Source of the DNA: CAKSUT01 sp045542335 | Lineage (GTDB): Bacteria; Bacillota; Clostridia; Oscillospirales; CAG-382 | NCBI GenBank assembly: GCA_045542335.1 | Contig: JAZQKV010000116.1 | Span: 1-64,000, forward strand | DNA: 64,000 nt | Reading direction: 5' to 3' | Shown: positions 16,589 through 24,835 of the stretch, in pieces | Layout: each line of letters opens with the position of its first letter | Position numbering within the stretch: position 1 is the first letter of the stretch | Made by a program: the position numbers and the translations under genes | The notes under the pieces: model-generated | The model's database searches: none | Told to the model about the DNA's origin: nothing | Seen by the model: the letters and a program-made list of their open reading frames with translations, nothing else

Positions 16589-16668
16589 TTCTTTCCACCC
16601 CATGTTATGTTCTGAATAAAGTATAGCATGAAATATGCATTTTTTTAATAAATATAATCTTATAAATA

Positions 16669-16697
16669 TTGACAATAATCTTGTATTGTGATATAGT
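16669..16697 (+). promoter_or_regulatory. promoter of the AraC regulator at 16733
   Basis: TTGACA at 16669-16674, 17-base spacer, TATAGT at 16692-16697. It lies in the divergent region shared with the MBL-sialidase operon. Confidence 0.8.
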
Positions 16698-16732
16698 AAA
16701 GCTGAAATATCACAAAAGCGGAGATGTATATA

Positions 16733-17578
16733 ATGAAAAACACCAATCACAGTGTCAATACAATGTCGGACAGATATTTACAAGTGAATAATTGCAGTAT
16801 CCAGACGCGTGATAATGGTTTTGTCGTTAATCGTAGTGAAGGATGGCGTGATTATCACATTCTGCTGATTATAAGCGGAAAATGTGTAGCGACCCATAAA
16901 GGAAAAGAATATGTGCTGTTTCCCGGAGGTGTTGTTCTGTATGCACCGGGGGAAGCTCAGAAATACATTTTTCTTCACGAGTGTAAATCACTGTGGATTC
17001 ATTTCTCAGGTACAGCAGTCGGGGAAATATTAGATTCCTGTTCATTGAAAAGCGGTGCATACCAATTAAAACCGGATAATTATCTGAATGATATTTTTTA
17101 TAATGTTATAAAGAGATTTCACAATGAGAAAACCACAGAATATACAAATGCATCTGTGATTGAATTATTGTGCAGTATATCTGATAGAATCCATAGTCCC
17201 CGTACGCAAAACTGCCCGTCGGGGATATACGATGTGGCAAACTATATTACCCGGAACTACAAGGATGATTTCACCATTGAAGAACTGGCAAAAATATCGG
17301 GATATTCTAAAAGCAGATTCTCTTTTCTTTTTAAATATCATATGGACAAAACTCCGATGGAATTTCTAAGGGATATAAGGTTAAGCTCTTCACGCGATTT
17401 GCTTATATCCACTGACCTTTCCATCAGCGAAATATCCTTATGCTGCGGATATGTTGATGCCCTTTATTACAGCAGGATTTTTAAAGAAAAGTACAGTGTA
17501 TCTCCCTTGCGATATCGTAAAGAAGAAACAAAAAAACAGATGTGTGAAAGATGCGAAAACAATACTCATAACCAATAA
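16733..17578 (+). CDS. AraC-family regulator (divergent to the MBL-sialidase operon)
   Basis: 281 residues from ATG 16733, properly spaced from GGAG at 16720-16723; ATG 16724 abuts that site. The N-terminal cupin sensor contains GVVLYAPGEAQKYIF and LWIHFSGTAVGEIL. The C-terminal two-HTH domain has IEELAKISGYSKSRFSFLFK and ISEISLCCGYVDALYYSRIF followed by SVSPLRYRK. It is placed to regulate the divergent hydrolase/sialidase/YgjV operon. A strong terminator follows at 17684. Confidence 0.88.
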   Translation: MKNTNHSVNTMSDRYLQVNNCSIQTRDNGFVVNRSEGWRDYHILLIISGKCVATHKGKEYVLFPGGVVLYAPGEAQKYIFLHECKSLWIHFSGTAVGEILDSCSLKSGAYQLKPDNYLNDIFYNVIKRFHNEKTTEYTNASVIELLCSISDRIHSPRTQNCPSGIYDVANYITRNYKDDFTIEELAKISGYSKSRFSFLFKYHMDKTPMEFLRDIRLSSSRDLLISTDLSISEISLCCGYVDALYYSRIFKEKYSVSPLRYRKEETKKQMCERCENNTHNQ

Positions 17579-17683
17579 AATCACTATGTTTTACCATACG
17601 CCTCTCAAAGTTGCGATGTTTATACCGTGAGCAAATATTTATATATATCGCATGACTGCAAATGATGTATAGTTTAAAGATAA

Positions 17684-17715
17684 ACAAAACAGCCCGTTGT
17701 TGCGGGCTGTTTTGT
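17684..17715 (+). terminator. strong hairpin terminator
   Basis: Perfect 13-bp stem ACAAAACAGCCCG/CGGGCTGTTTTGT with loop TTGTTG. A/T-rich outer arms give U-runs on both strands, so it can work bidirectionally. Confidence 0.85.
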
Positions 17716-17727
17716 CGCTTATTTAAC

Positions 17728-17852
17728 TCAGCACTCCCTGTATCCCCCATACCCTTTTTGCGGATCGCCCGCCATGACGCAGGTCACGGCTCCGATTATG
17801 CGATTGTCCTGAATTATGGGAGAGCCACTCACGAGTAATGTCAATATTGGAC
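17728..17852 (-). pseudogene. spoIVB 3'-end remnant 1
   Basis: On the minus strand it encodes LVSGSPIIQDNRIIGAVT, then CVMAGDPQKGYG, and then diverges to GYREC and a stop. The intact SpoIVB ends GMSGSPIIQDNRIIGAVT, HVMINDPQKGYG. The 83 bases 17754-17836 are identical to 24719-24801 in remnant 2. The similarity between those two runs on through GTCAATAT(T/G)GGACA. A one-base insertion just upstream of LVSG breaks the frame relative to remnant 2. It lies 8 bases beyond the stop of the glycyl radical enzyme gene. Confidence 0.85.
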
Positions 17853-17859
17853 AGCAAAT

Positions 17860-20106
17860 CTATTTTTCGTCAAACACATTCTCCGCTCTCAAAATATAGG
17901 CATCCTGCTCTTTTTTGTTCATATTATTCCAAAGAGTATTCCATCCGCAGATCCGAACCTGTAAATTTTGATATTTACAGGGATTCATCTGTGCATCCCG
18001 AAGTGTTTCGGTGTTGAAAATATTAAACTGAATCGACTGACCACCTTTATTAAGATAAGCCATAAGAATACCTTTCAGTACCTTTAATCCGTCCTCGCCG
18101 CTAACAGCACTTGGGTGAAGCATAACATCAACACAAAACGATTCATGGTAATCCGATGGAATGAGATTGGTTGCTGATTCTATTAAAGCTGTAATACCAT
18201 TTTTATCCATTCCGATTACCGGGCTTGCGTTTTTTGAAAGTTCTTCACCGCTTAATCTGCCATCCGGCAAAGCACCGGTTTTTTCTCCTTGGTTTATAAA
18301 AGCACGGGCGGAGTGGAATATCGCTTTATACACACCGCCTCTGCCATTAGGTACATTGTTGACCTTATTGGCAAAATAGCTTGACATAGCCGATGCGTAA
18401 GTATCTGCCACAGCATCGTTGTTACCATATTTATGTGGTGATTTTTTAATTTTAATCTGTAATTTTTCGTAACCCTTCCAGTTAGCTTCCAAAACCTTTG
18501 CAAGCTCAGACAGCGTTATTTCTTTTTTATCAAAAACAAATTCTTTTATAGCCATAATGCTGTCAACCGCACTGGCAAAACCGCAGTTGAGCATAGCATT
18601 GTTATTGAACTTAACCCCACCGCCGTATCCGTCTTTGCCGTTTTTCAGAGAAGTTTCAATTGTTGCAGAATACATAGAAGAAGGATTTACAAATGCAAGA
18701 AAACGTTCTGCATCATTTGTGATTTTCATACTTTGCTCAATGAGATATTCCCATTGTTTTAAAAAGGCAAAGTAGAAATCTTCAAAGGTTTTGATTTCTG
18801 ATAGCTCACCTGTTTTTACACCAACCTGCTTTCTGATTCCATGATCATAACCATTAGTAAACACAAACTCAACTGCTTTTGCTGCATTAACATAACCTGA
18901 TGTAGAGCTGACTTCATTTGCCCTGACTCCTGTTTCATAACATCCTCTGATATCATAGTAAATCGCTTCTTCATAAGTAGCTCCATAACCCATTATAGCT
19001 TTTATCATAGCAGGCTCACAGCAAAATACAATGCTTGCATTTTTGCGGCGAACCATATCAAATGCTTTATATAAAATTTTATCGGGTGTATTTTTATTTA
19101 TCTTTAACTGTATTTTAGGGTTATAGATTTCAAGCTCATCATACACATCAAGAATTTCGTATGAAAGTTCGTTGTACTTTGTGTTATTGTTTATATCTGT
19201 ACCGCCCATATAAAACGGCTGCCCCCAATAGTTACCTATAGCAGACCACTGCATCAAAAAGTAAGATAAATAATTTCTTATATCCTCTTTTGTGCATTTA
19301 CCTGACTCCAAATCATTTTTATAAAATTTATACAACGTATTATCGAGACCATTCCCCAAAGAACGCACCTGATAACTGTCTATGGATTCGGAAATGATAA
19401 AATATAGATAGATAAGTTGTAAAGCCTCATAAAAGCAAGTAGGTTTTCCGTCACGAAGATTTTTAAGGCAATCGGCTATAAGAGGTGCCTTTTCAAAGGT
19501 CAGTCCGCAAGCAGTATGATACATTCTGTCAATTAAATCAATAATTGCCGTATATTGAATTTCAATGCCATCGAAGAAAGAATCAGTTTCTTTGGTCATT
19601 GTTCCGTTTTGGATATGTGTTTTGCGATAGTTTCTTGCTCTTTCCCGAATACCGTAGAAACCCAGTTCCATCAAAGATTTCCAGTCAGGCACAACATGGT
19701 CATAATCTGTCCCAATCATTACCGCACCGGATTGATTAAAATCATTGGAGCACTCCATAGTATCGGAATTTCTTAAGGTGTATGATTCTTTTTCCCATTT
19801 TTTGAAGGTGCTTTCGTTAGCCAAACGATTAAGCGAATAAAGTCCTACAAAATAATCATGCTCATTGATATACAACCGTTCATTTGCAAGAATATACTTA
19901 ATAGCTTTTGCCCTTGCGACAGGATGCGGTAGCTGTGCTGTCTCTTGAGAAAGCAATTCAAGTCCTTTTAATAATTCTTCATCACTCAAACCGCTTTCTT
20001 CCATATATCCCGTTCCGTGATATGCCATACGGGCAAAAGGGTTAAATTCTTTTTCAGGATCGTGATATTTTCGTTCAATAAAATATCTGTCTTCAGAATT
20101 AATCAT
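17860..20106 (-). CDS. glycyl radical enzyme (pyruvate formate-lyase family), substrate unknown
   Basis: 748 residues from the ATG at 20106, chosen because AAAGGTGGAG precedes it; a longer frame to 20157 would pass through the promoter. The catalytic thiyl motif is GCYETG (Cys-x-Glu as in GCVEP-type eliminases). Near the C-terminus the glycyl radical loop reads LQVRICGWNTLWNN, with the radical glycine at about residue 721, followed by KKEQDAYILRAE. Size and layout match PFL-family lyases/dehydratases. Family members need a radical-SAM activase, usually adjacent, but none is in this window. The product is oxygen-sensitive and cytosolic. RICGW is not the classical RVxGY, so the reaction cannot be assigned. 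Confidence 0.88.
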   Translation of the reverse strand: MINSEDRYFIERKYHDPEKEFNPFARMAYHGTGYMEESGLSDEELLKGLELLSQETAQLPHPVARAKAIKYILANERLYINEHDYFVGLYSLNRLANESTFKKWEKESYTLRNSDTMECSNDFNQSGAVMIGTDYDHVVPDWKSLMELGFYGIRERARNYRKTHIQNGTMTKETDSFFDGIEIQYTAIIDLIDRMYHTACGLTFEKAPLIADCLKNLRDGKPTCFYEALQLIYLYFIISESIDSYQVRSLGNGLDNTLYKFYKNDLESGKCTKEDIRNYLSYFLMQWSAIGNYWGQPFYMGGTDINNNTKYNELSYEILDVYDELEIYNPKIQLKINKNTPDKILYKAFDMVRRKNASIVFCCEPAMIKAIMGYGATYEEAIYYDIRGCYETGVRANEVSSTSGYVNAAKAVEFVFTNGYDHGIRKQVGVKTGELSEIKTFEDFYFAFLKQWEYLIEQSMKITNDAERFLAFVNPSSMYSATIETSLKNGKDGYGGGVKFNNNAMLNCGFASAVDSIMAIKEFVFDKKEITLSELAKVLEANWKGYEKLQIKIKKSPHKYGNNDAVADTYASAMSSYFANKVNNVPNGRGGVYKAIFHSARAFINQGEKTGALPDGRLSGEELSKNASPVIGMDKNGITALIESATNLIPSDYHESFCVDVMLHPSAVSGEDGLKVLKGILMAYLNKGGQSIQFNIFNTETLRDAQMNPCKYQNLQVRICGWNTLWNNMNKKEQDAYILRAENVFDEK

Positions 20107-20128
20107 ATAATCTCCACCTTTCAGACAT

Positions 20129-20203
20129 ATTTTATCACAAAAAGAAATTAGTTTCAATGAATTAAAGAAAACACTTGACTTTTTAGAAACTAAATGATAT
20201 AAT
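20129..20203. promoter_or_regulatory. divergent promoter pair and operator-like inverted repeat
   Basis: Plus strand: TTGACT 20175-20180, 17 bases, TATAAT 20198-20203, serving the AraC gene. Minus strand: TTGAAA 20152-20157, 17 bases, TAAAAT 20129-20134, serving the glycyl radical enzyme. An inverted repeat TTAGTTTC (20148-20155) / GAAACTAA (20186-20193) overlaps the -35 region of one and the spacer of the other. It is the likely binding site of the AraC protein. Confidence 0.75.
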
Positions 20204-20218
20204 AAATACGGTGATTAT

Positions 20219-20989
20219 ATGATTGATTTTATGAAACAAGATTTTATTGTTGAAAAAATTGAGCTTGCATGTTTAGTAAAAGCCGGAAAAGGCACATTGA
20301 TTCACAAAAACAGAGCAAGCCATGGACTGGCTTTGTTTTTAGGTGGAGAGAGAATCTTCTGTTTTGATGAGAAAAAAATCAAAGTTAATAAAAACACAAT
20401 CGTGTATTTCCCAAAAGGTTCAAACTACATAATCAAAGAAAGAGAATCTTCTGATTGCTATGCAATTAACTTTCAAATGCCTGATAATGTAGTTTTTGAG
20501 CCGTTTGCATTTAAAATAAAAAATCTTAACACATATTTAGAAAGCTTTAAAAACAGTCAAAAAATATGGGATAAAAAAGCGACGGGTTATTTGTTGAAGG
20601 TTAAATCTGAGCTTTACAGCATAATTTACAATATGCAGTCAGAATATGTTATTCCTTACGGTAACACATCAGTAATTCAACCTGCTATTGATTATATACA
20701 CTCAAATTATTATAAAGAGAACATAAGTGTTGTTCATCTGGCTTCGCTCTGCAATATTAGCGTTGTGCATTTAAGAAACTGCTTTATTAAGGTCTTTGCC
20801 ATATCTCCTGTCAGATATATAAATTCTCTTAAGTTAACCCGAGCAAAAGAGTTGCTTGAATCAGGGCTTTATACTGTTGGTGATGTTTGCTTCTTATCCG
20901 GCTATAATGACGAAAGCTATTTTTCTCGTGAGTTCAAAAAAATTTTTAAGCTATCACCAAAAGAATATGTAAAAGCATCCCGCAAATAG
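20219..20989 (+). CDS. AraC-family regulator (divergent to the glycyl radical enzyme)
   Basis: 256 residues. The transcript start predicted from the promoter is near 20210, so the leader is only about 10 bases and GGTGAT abuts the ATG; ATG 20231 is an alternative. The N-terminal half is a weakly conserved cupin-like sensor (LALFLGGERIFCFDEKK, VYFPKGSNYIIKE). The C-terminal part has two HTH motifs: VVHLASLCNISVVHLRNCF, and VGDVCFLSGYNDESYFSREF followed by KLSPKEYVK. It is AT-rich like its partner gene, suggesting the two arrived together. It probably activates the enzyme gene in response to its substrate. Confidence 0.85.
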   Translation: MIDFMKQDFIVEKIELACLVKAGKGTLIHKNRASHGLALFLGGERIFCFDEKKIKVNKNTIVYFPKGSNYIIKERESSDCYAINFQMPDNVVFEPFAFKIKNLNTYLESFKNSQKIWDKKATGYLLKVKSELYSIIYNMQSEYVIPYGNTSVIQPAIDYIHSNYYKENISVVHLASLCNISVVHLRNCFIKVFAISPVRYINSLKLTRAKELLESGLYTVGDVCFLSGYNDESYFSREFKKIFKLSPKEYVKASRK

Positions 20990-21000
20990 CAGGATGCTTT
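20972..21000 (+). terminator. terminator overlapping the AraC stop codon
   Basis: AAAGCATCC (20972-20980) pairs with GGATGCTTT (20992-21000), followed by TT. The regulator's last codons CGC AAA TAG form the loop. Confidence 0.75.
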
Positions 21001-21010
21001 TTCTGTCACT

Positions 21011-21092
21011 TTATTCTTTCAGCCTCAGCCAGCATATTCTCAATAAAAACGCCATAGCCCTTTGTCGGCTCGCTGCAATTACGCAGTTCACA
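21011..21092 (-). pseudogene. spoIVB 3'-end remnant 3
   Basis: Minus strand: EPTKGYGVFIENMLAEAERI then a stop at 21011-21013, matching the SpoIVB tail DPQKGYGVFIENMLSEAEKM. Similarity fades upstream of EPTKGYG. It differs from the intact gene and from remnants 1 and 2, so it looks like an independent, older or different-donor copy. It lies about 30 bases past the stop of the six-hairpin glycosidase gene. Confidence 0.75.
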
Positions 21093-21124
21093 AGAAACTA
21101 AAACCCGTATCGGCAAAGCTATGG

Positions 21125-22750
21125 TTAATTGCAAAACAAAATCTCAACAGATATTTTTTTGTTTGCAAATCTTGTAAAGTTGATATACGATGACTCACCG
21201 ATAAGCTCGGTTTCAAAAACAGCCTCGTCTCCGTTTATGAGGAGCTTTGCGCATTTTCTGCCTTTCGGGAGAAGTATGTGTGCCTGTATTTTCTTTGCAG
21301 GAGAGTATACATCATATCGCATCCCCTCGTCGGTCAGGATATACCGCACGTCTACCAATGCTCCGGTTACTTCATATCCCGTCAGGTAGCGAAGCTCGGT
21401 ATAGTATGTAACAGGAAATTTAGGCGCAAAGAATATTTCATCGTAATTGACACCCATGTCATTGATGCCCGCAAGAGCCTCGTCAACCGCGCTGACAAGA
21501 GCTGCAGCACCCCAAGCACTCGGACCGCCCTCAGGCTGCGGTTTGCCGTCGGTGTCGTAAAGGAAATAGATAGTTCCGTCACGCTCCACAAGCTCTATAA
21601 AACGCTGAATGATATTCCATCCGTATTCCTCATACCCGTTGTTGAGTGCGGCTTTTGCAAGCTCTCCTGCAGTGAACGGAGAGATAGCACCGTTGACATA
21701 CCTGCCTTTTTTGTAAGTATGGAATAACTCATACGGAGGATCAATTGTAAACCACTCCGCAAAGCATCCGGTGCGTTGCCGTCTTGCCATGTATTCCTCA
21801 ATAATCGCCCGGGATTGCTCTGTATCGGTTAAGCCTCGGTTGATATCGTAAGTGTTGGAAAGAGACAGACGCTCATTTTCAAGGTTATCGATGCCGTCGT
21901 GATTCAGGTGTAACTGATGAATAAAGAATTTTCCGTTCCAAAGATGCTTGAAAATGTTTTCTTTCAAAGAAACGGCGCGGACTTCCCATTCCTTTGCTTT
22001 TTCCTCGTTTCCAAGACGGCGATTGAGCCAGGCGAGCTGACGCATTGCCTGATACACACCTGAATTGTCACCGTGCATAATGGACATAGGGCTGTCGGGA
22101 TTTATTCTGCGGTTGATGCCTGCATCGGGAAGATAGGTGAAATCCCATGTGTCGATGGTAAAAGGCCTTTTTACAAGTCCGTGTTCTTTATCAAACCGTT
22201 TTTCGTCGGACATTATGTAATCAATGCCCTTTTCAAGCTTTGGTAAAACCTTTTTCAGCCATTTATCGTCGCCCGTTGTCCTGTAAAGATAAACTGCACC
22301 TTCTACCACAAGATATTCAATATCCGCCTCAAGCTCCAGACGCACGAGTGAAAGGTTGTCGTCGGGATACATCACATAGCAGTCCTCGTTTACAAAGCTC
22401 CAATGCTTGTCATCGACTTGCTTGATCAGCTCATAAAACTGACCGTCCTCACGTTGCGTTTCAATGATAAAATCCAGAAAGGATTTCAGGTCATACTCCC
22501 AATGCCGCATTGCTTTCATCACATGAACATGGTCACGGATCCAGTTTTTGTCGGTCATGAGGATTTTGCCGTCGATAAAAACAAGACTCCTGTCGGCTAA
22601 AATATTGCTTTGCATCTGATGTAAAAACAGACCGAGCTTGGGGTCGGTAGTGGTGAGAATAGAGGGAAAACCAAGCTCACGGTTGTTGTATGTACCGCAG
22701 AGAACATTGTTTATCCTCATGGCAGGGAGCTTGTGCTGAAATTCAATCAT
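21125..22750 (-). CDS. six-hairpin glycosidase-like protein
   Basis: 541 residues from the ATG at 22750, preceded by AAAGGAGAG. The same frame stays open far upstream to 23332, but that part overlaps the transporter gene in another frame and is not coding. The (alpha/alpha)6-barrel pattern is seen in NWIRDHVHVMKAMRHWEYD, FVNEDCYVMYPDDNLS, TIDTWDFTYLPDAG, FAEWFTIDPP and EGGPSAWGAAALV. It resembles amylo-alpha-1,6-glucosidase and GH63/GH78-like proteins, with acidic residues in RDHVH, DTWDF and EGGPSAW as catalytic candidates. A beta-rich C-terminal domain follows. No signal peptide. The EamA transporter 23 bases upstream probably supplies or exports its substrate. Confidence 0.72.
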   Translation of the reverse strand: MIEFQHKLPAMRINNVLCGTYNNRELGFPSILTTTDPKLGLFLHQMQSNILADRSLVFIDGKILMTDKNWIRDHVHVMKAMRHWEYDLKSFLDFIIETQREDGQFYELIKQVDDKHWSFVNEDCYVMYPDDNLSLVRLELEADIEYLVVEGAVYLYRTTGDDKWLKKVLPKLEKGIDYIMSDEKRFDKEHGLVKRPFTIDTWDFTYLPDAGINRRINPDSPMSIMHGDNSGVYQAMRQLAWLNRRLGNEEKAKEWEVRAVSLKENIFKHLWNGKFFIHQLHLNHDGIDNLENERLSLSNTYDINRGLTDTEQSRAIIEEYMARRQRTGCFAEWFTIDPPYELFHTYKKGRYVNGAISPFTAGELAKAALNNGYEEYGWNIIQRFIELVERDGTIYFLYDTDGKPQPEGGPSAWGAAALVSAVDEALAGINDMGVNYDEIFFAPKFPVTYYTELRYLTGYEVTGALVDVRYILTDEGMRYDVYSPAKKIQAHILLPKGRKCAKLLINGDEAVFETELIGESSYINFTRFANKKISVEILFCN

Positions 22751-22773
22751 TTTTGTCTCTCCTTTTGTGAAAT

Positions 22774-23640
22774 TTACAGTATACCTATTATGATTATTCC
22801 TGCTATGCCAAATACAAGACCTGTCAACTGCCTTGCGGATATCTTTTCTTTGAAAAATATCATGCCAAAGATTGTGGATAATACAACTACACCGCCGTTG
22901 AAAGCAGGAAAGAATATGACACCGTCGAGTACCCCTGAAAGGTAAATGTTCAGCCTGTTGTAAAGACAGCTTAACAGCCCCGATATAAGGGCAAGAATGA
23001 TAAATAAGTGTTTTTCCTGCTTTGAATTCGGATTGGAGCATGAAGTAAATCCACCTGTGAAAAGACAGATTGCCGTGTAAGAAATGAGCATGACAAACGC
23101 CGCAATTATCATCATATCCGAGGTGTATTCCGAGCCTCCGCTTTTTGAAAACGCCTTGAAGGTTATGCCCACTCCTGCGGCAAAAATGAGAAACAGCAGG
23201 GAAATCACCGCCCATTTTCTTGTGAATACACCGCCCGATTTCTTGTAAGTGGTAAGGGAAAGACCGAGCATCAGAAGCATAAGCCCTGCAATATCGGCAA
23301 GAGAAATAGGCTCTTGCCACACAACAAAGCACACAATCGACGATACAACAAGCGAACAGTTGCCGATAAGTGTCGTCACCGACACAGGACCGCTGTTCAT
23401 GGCAGCGGTTTTAAATAAGATAAAAAGAGACTGCATGATTCCGTAAATGCACCCCCAGAGCAAAGCACCCGATTCGAAATGTAATGCGCCTCCGTTTGCA
23501 ATAAACAGGCATACACACCATACCAATGCACCCAATAGGTTGAATCTGTATATCGAGCCCTTTTCCGTCAGCCTTGCTTTGTGAAGAAGTGTGCTGTTCA
23601 GCGATGCGGCAAGTATGGAAAACGGCAATAAAACTGTCAT
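22774..23640 (-). CDS. EamA/DMT-superfamily transporter
   Basis: 288 residues, GGGGAG upstream. Ten hydrophobic helices are recognisable as two five-helix halves; the second ends with the typical EamA signature FFKEKISARQLTGLVFGIAGIIII. The DMT superfamily covers metabolite exporters and sugar or nucleotide-sugar carriers; RhaT-like and GRP-type sugar carriers belong to it. First gene of a two-gene operon with the glycosidase, so a sugar substrate is reasonable but unproven. The promoter on the minus strand is TTCAAA (23695-23700), 17 bases, TAGAAT (23672-23677). Confidence 0.82.
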   Translation of the reverse strand: MTVLLPFSILAASLNSTLLHKARLTEKGSIYRFNLLGALVWCVCLFIANGGALHFESGALLWGCIYGIMQSLFILFKTAAMNSGPVSVTTLIGNCSLVVSSIVCFVVWQEPISLADIAGLMLLMLGLSLTTYKKSGGVFTRKWAVISLLFLIFAAGVGITFKAFSKSGGSEYTSDMMIIAAFVMLISYTAICLFTGGFTSCSNPNSKQEKHLFIILALISGLLSCLYNRLNIYLSGVLDGVIFFPAFNGGVVVLSTIFGMIFFKEKISARQLTGLVFGIAGIIIIGIL

Positions 23641-23741
23641 GTGTTTCTCCCCTTTGATATTTTCTGCCTATATTCTATCACAAATCGTCAGCAGTTTGAA
23701 TGCCGGTATTCACCAATATTATGCGATTTTTGAGCATTATA

Positions 23742-23770
23742 TTGACAAAACCCCTTCAATTTGATATAAT
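23742..23770 (+). promoter_or_regulatory. consensus promoter of the AraC gene at 23810
   Basis: TTGACA (23742-23747), 17-base spacer, TATAAT (23765-23770): a full sigma-A consensus. It diverges from the EamA promoter 42 bases away. Confidence 0.88.
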
Positions 23771-23809
23771 ATATGCGAATTTTCATTCTTTTGCAAGGGG
23801 GCAAGTCTT

Positions 23810-24607
23810 TTGACATCGGTGTTGTACGAATTTGGTGAGATGGTTCACGGGCAACAAAAGAATTTTATTTTTCAATTCATAAAAGGCAGAAAGCTGACAA
23901 ATATTTATCACTCGCACGATTTTTACGAGTTCATTTGCTTTTTGCGTGGAAGCGGAACGCAAATTGTCAATGATGAAGAAATCCTGACGGAAGAAAAAAC
24001 GGTGATGCTTTTATGCCCCGGAGATAAGCATTGCTTTGTGGATCAGTCACGGAACATAGAAATACTTTCTCTGTCGGTAAGACGTGAAACTTTCGAGCTT
24101 TTGTCAGATGTGTACGGAATATCCTTCATGCAAAACCCCATCCGCTTTGCTTTTCCGCGAATTTCGGGGCTGTACGATATCTGCGGAGAAAACCGTCCGA
24201 TTACTGAAAACGATTGTACGCTGATTCTATCAACATTGTTGCACGCATATACCGGGATGAAGAACCGTCAGAGCCGCACGGACATACCCGAAGAACTTTT
24301 CAATGCCGTTGTGGAAATGAAAAAAAGAGAAAATCTGAAAACAGGCATCCCGGCATTTGTTGCTCTGTCAAATTATAGCCACAGTCATCTTTCAAGGCTT
24401 GTGAAAAAACATTTTGGCATGGGACTCAAAGCATATATAAACGAGCAGAGATTACTTTGTGCGTATGACGATATCCTCTGGACAAACGAGTCTGCCGAGG
24501 TTATTTCGGAAAACCTCGGATTTTCAAGCTATAGTCATTTTTATAAAATATTTAAAGAGAAATTCTCCGAATCTCCCTCATCTTTGAGAAAGGGTTTTAA
24601 AAACTGA
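23810..24607 (+). CDS. AraC-family regulator (divergent to the EamA-glycosidase operon)
   Basis: 265 residues from a TTG start with AAGGGGGC at about 23795. The N-terminal cupin sensor has the classic YHSHDFYEFICFLRGSGTQ and VMLLCPGDKHCF pattern. The C-terminal HTH pair reads IPAFVALSNYSHSHLSRLVK and AEVISENLGFSSYSHFYKIF followed by SESPSSLRK. Its location, with a strong promoter facing the EamA promoter, argues for control of the neighbouring operon. Confidence 0.87.
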   Translation: MTSVLYEFGEMVHGQQKNFIFQFIKGRKLTNIYHSHDFYEFICFLRGSGTQIVNDEEILTEEKTVMLLCPGDKHCFVDQSRNIEILSLSVRRETFELLSDVYGISFMQNPIRFAFPRISGLYDICGENRPITENDCTLILSTLLHAYTGMKNRQSRTDIPEELFNAVVEMKKRENLKTGIPAFVALSNYSHSHLSRLVKKHFGMGLKAYINEQRLLCAYDDILWTNESAEVISENLGFSSYSHFYKIFKEKFSESPSSLRKGFKN

Positions 24608-24622
24608 AAAAAGCCCTTGCGT

Positions 24623-24659
24623 AAAGGATGGAGGCCTGCATAGCAGACCTCCATCCTTT
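24623..24659. terminator. 12-bp inverted repeat, probable bidirectional terminator
   Basis: AAAGGATGGAGG (24623-24634) and CCTCCATCCTTT (24648-24659) are exact reverse complements, with further pairing inside the loop. It lies between the convergent AraC gene and the spoIVB remnant. No long T-run, so efficiency is uncertain. Confidence 0.65.
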
Positions 24660-24675
24660 GCACAATGAAGACTTT

Positions 24676-24816
24676 TACGTCGCCGCATTCAGCATATTCT
24701 CAATAAAAAACCCATAACCTTTTTGCGGATCGCCCGCCATGACGCAGGTCACGGCTCCGATTATGCGATTGTCCTGAATTATGGGAGAGCCACTCACGAG
24801 TGTGTCAATATGGGAC
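24676..24816 (-). pseudogene. spoIVB 3'-end remnant 2
   Basis: Minus strand: LSHIDTLVSGSPIIQDN, RIIGAVTCVMAGDPQKGYG, FFIENMLNAAT and a stop. This is an in-frame copy of the last 40-odd codons of SpoIVB, including the SGSP serine motif, with no start codon or body. 83 bases match remnant 1 exactly. It begins 20 bases past the stop of the FAD oxidoreductase gene (24836). Confidence 0.9.
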
Positions 24817-24835
24817 AATATTTTTAACATAAACT

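Noticed and set aside
22751..23332. N-terminal extension of the glycosidase frame
   Set aside because: Overlaps the EamA transporter in another frame, shows no domain features and lies upstream of a proper AAAGGAGAG/ATG start.
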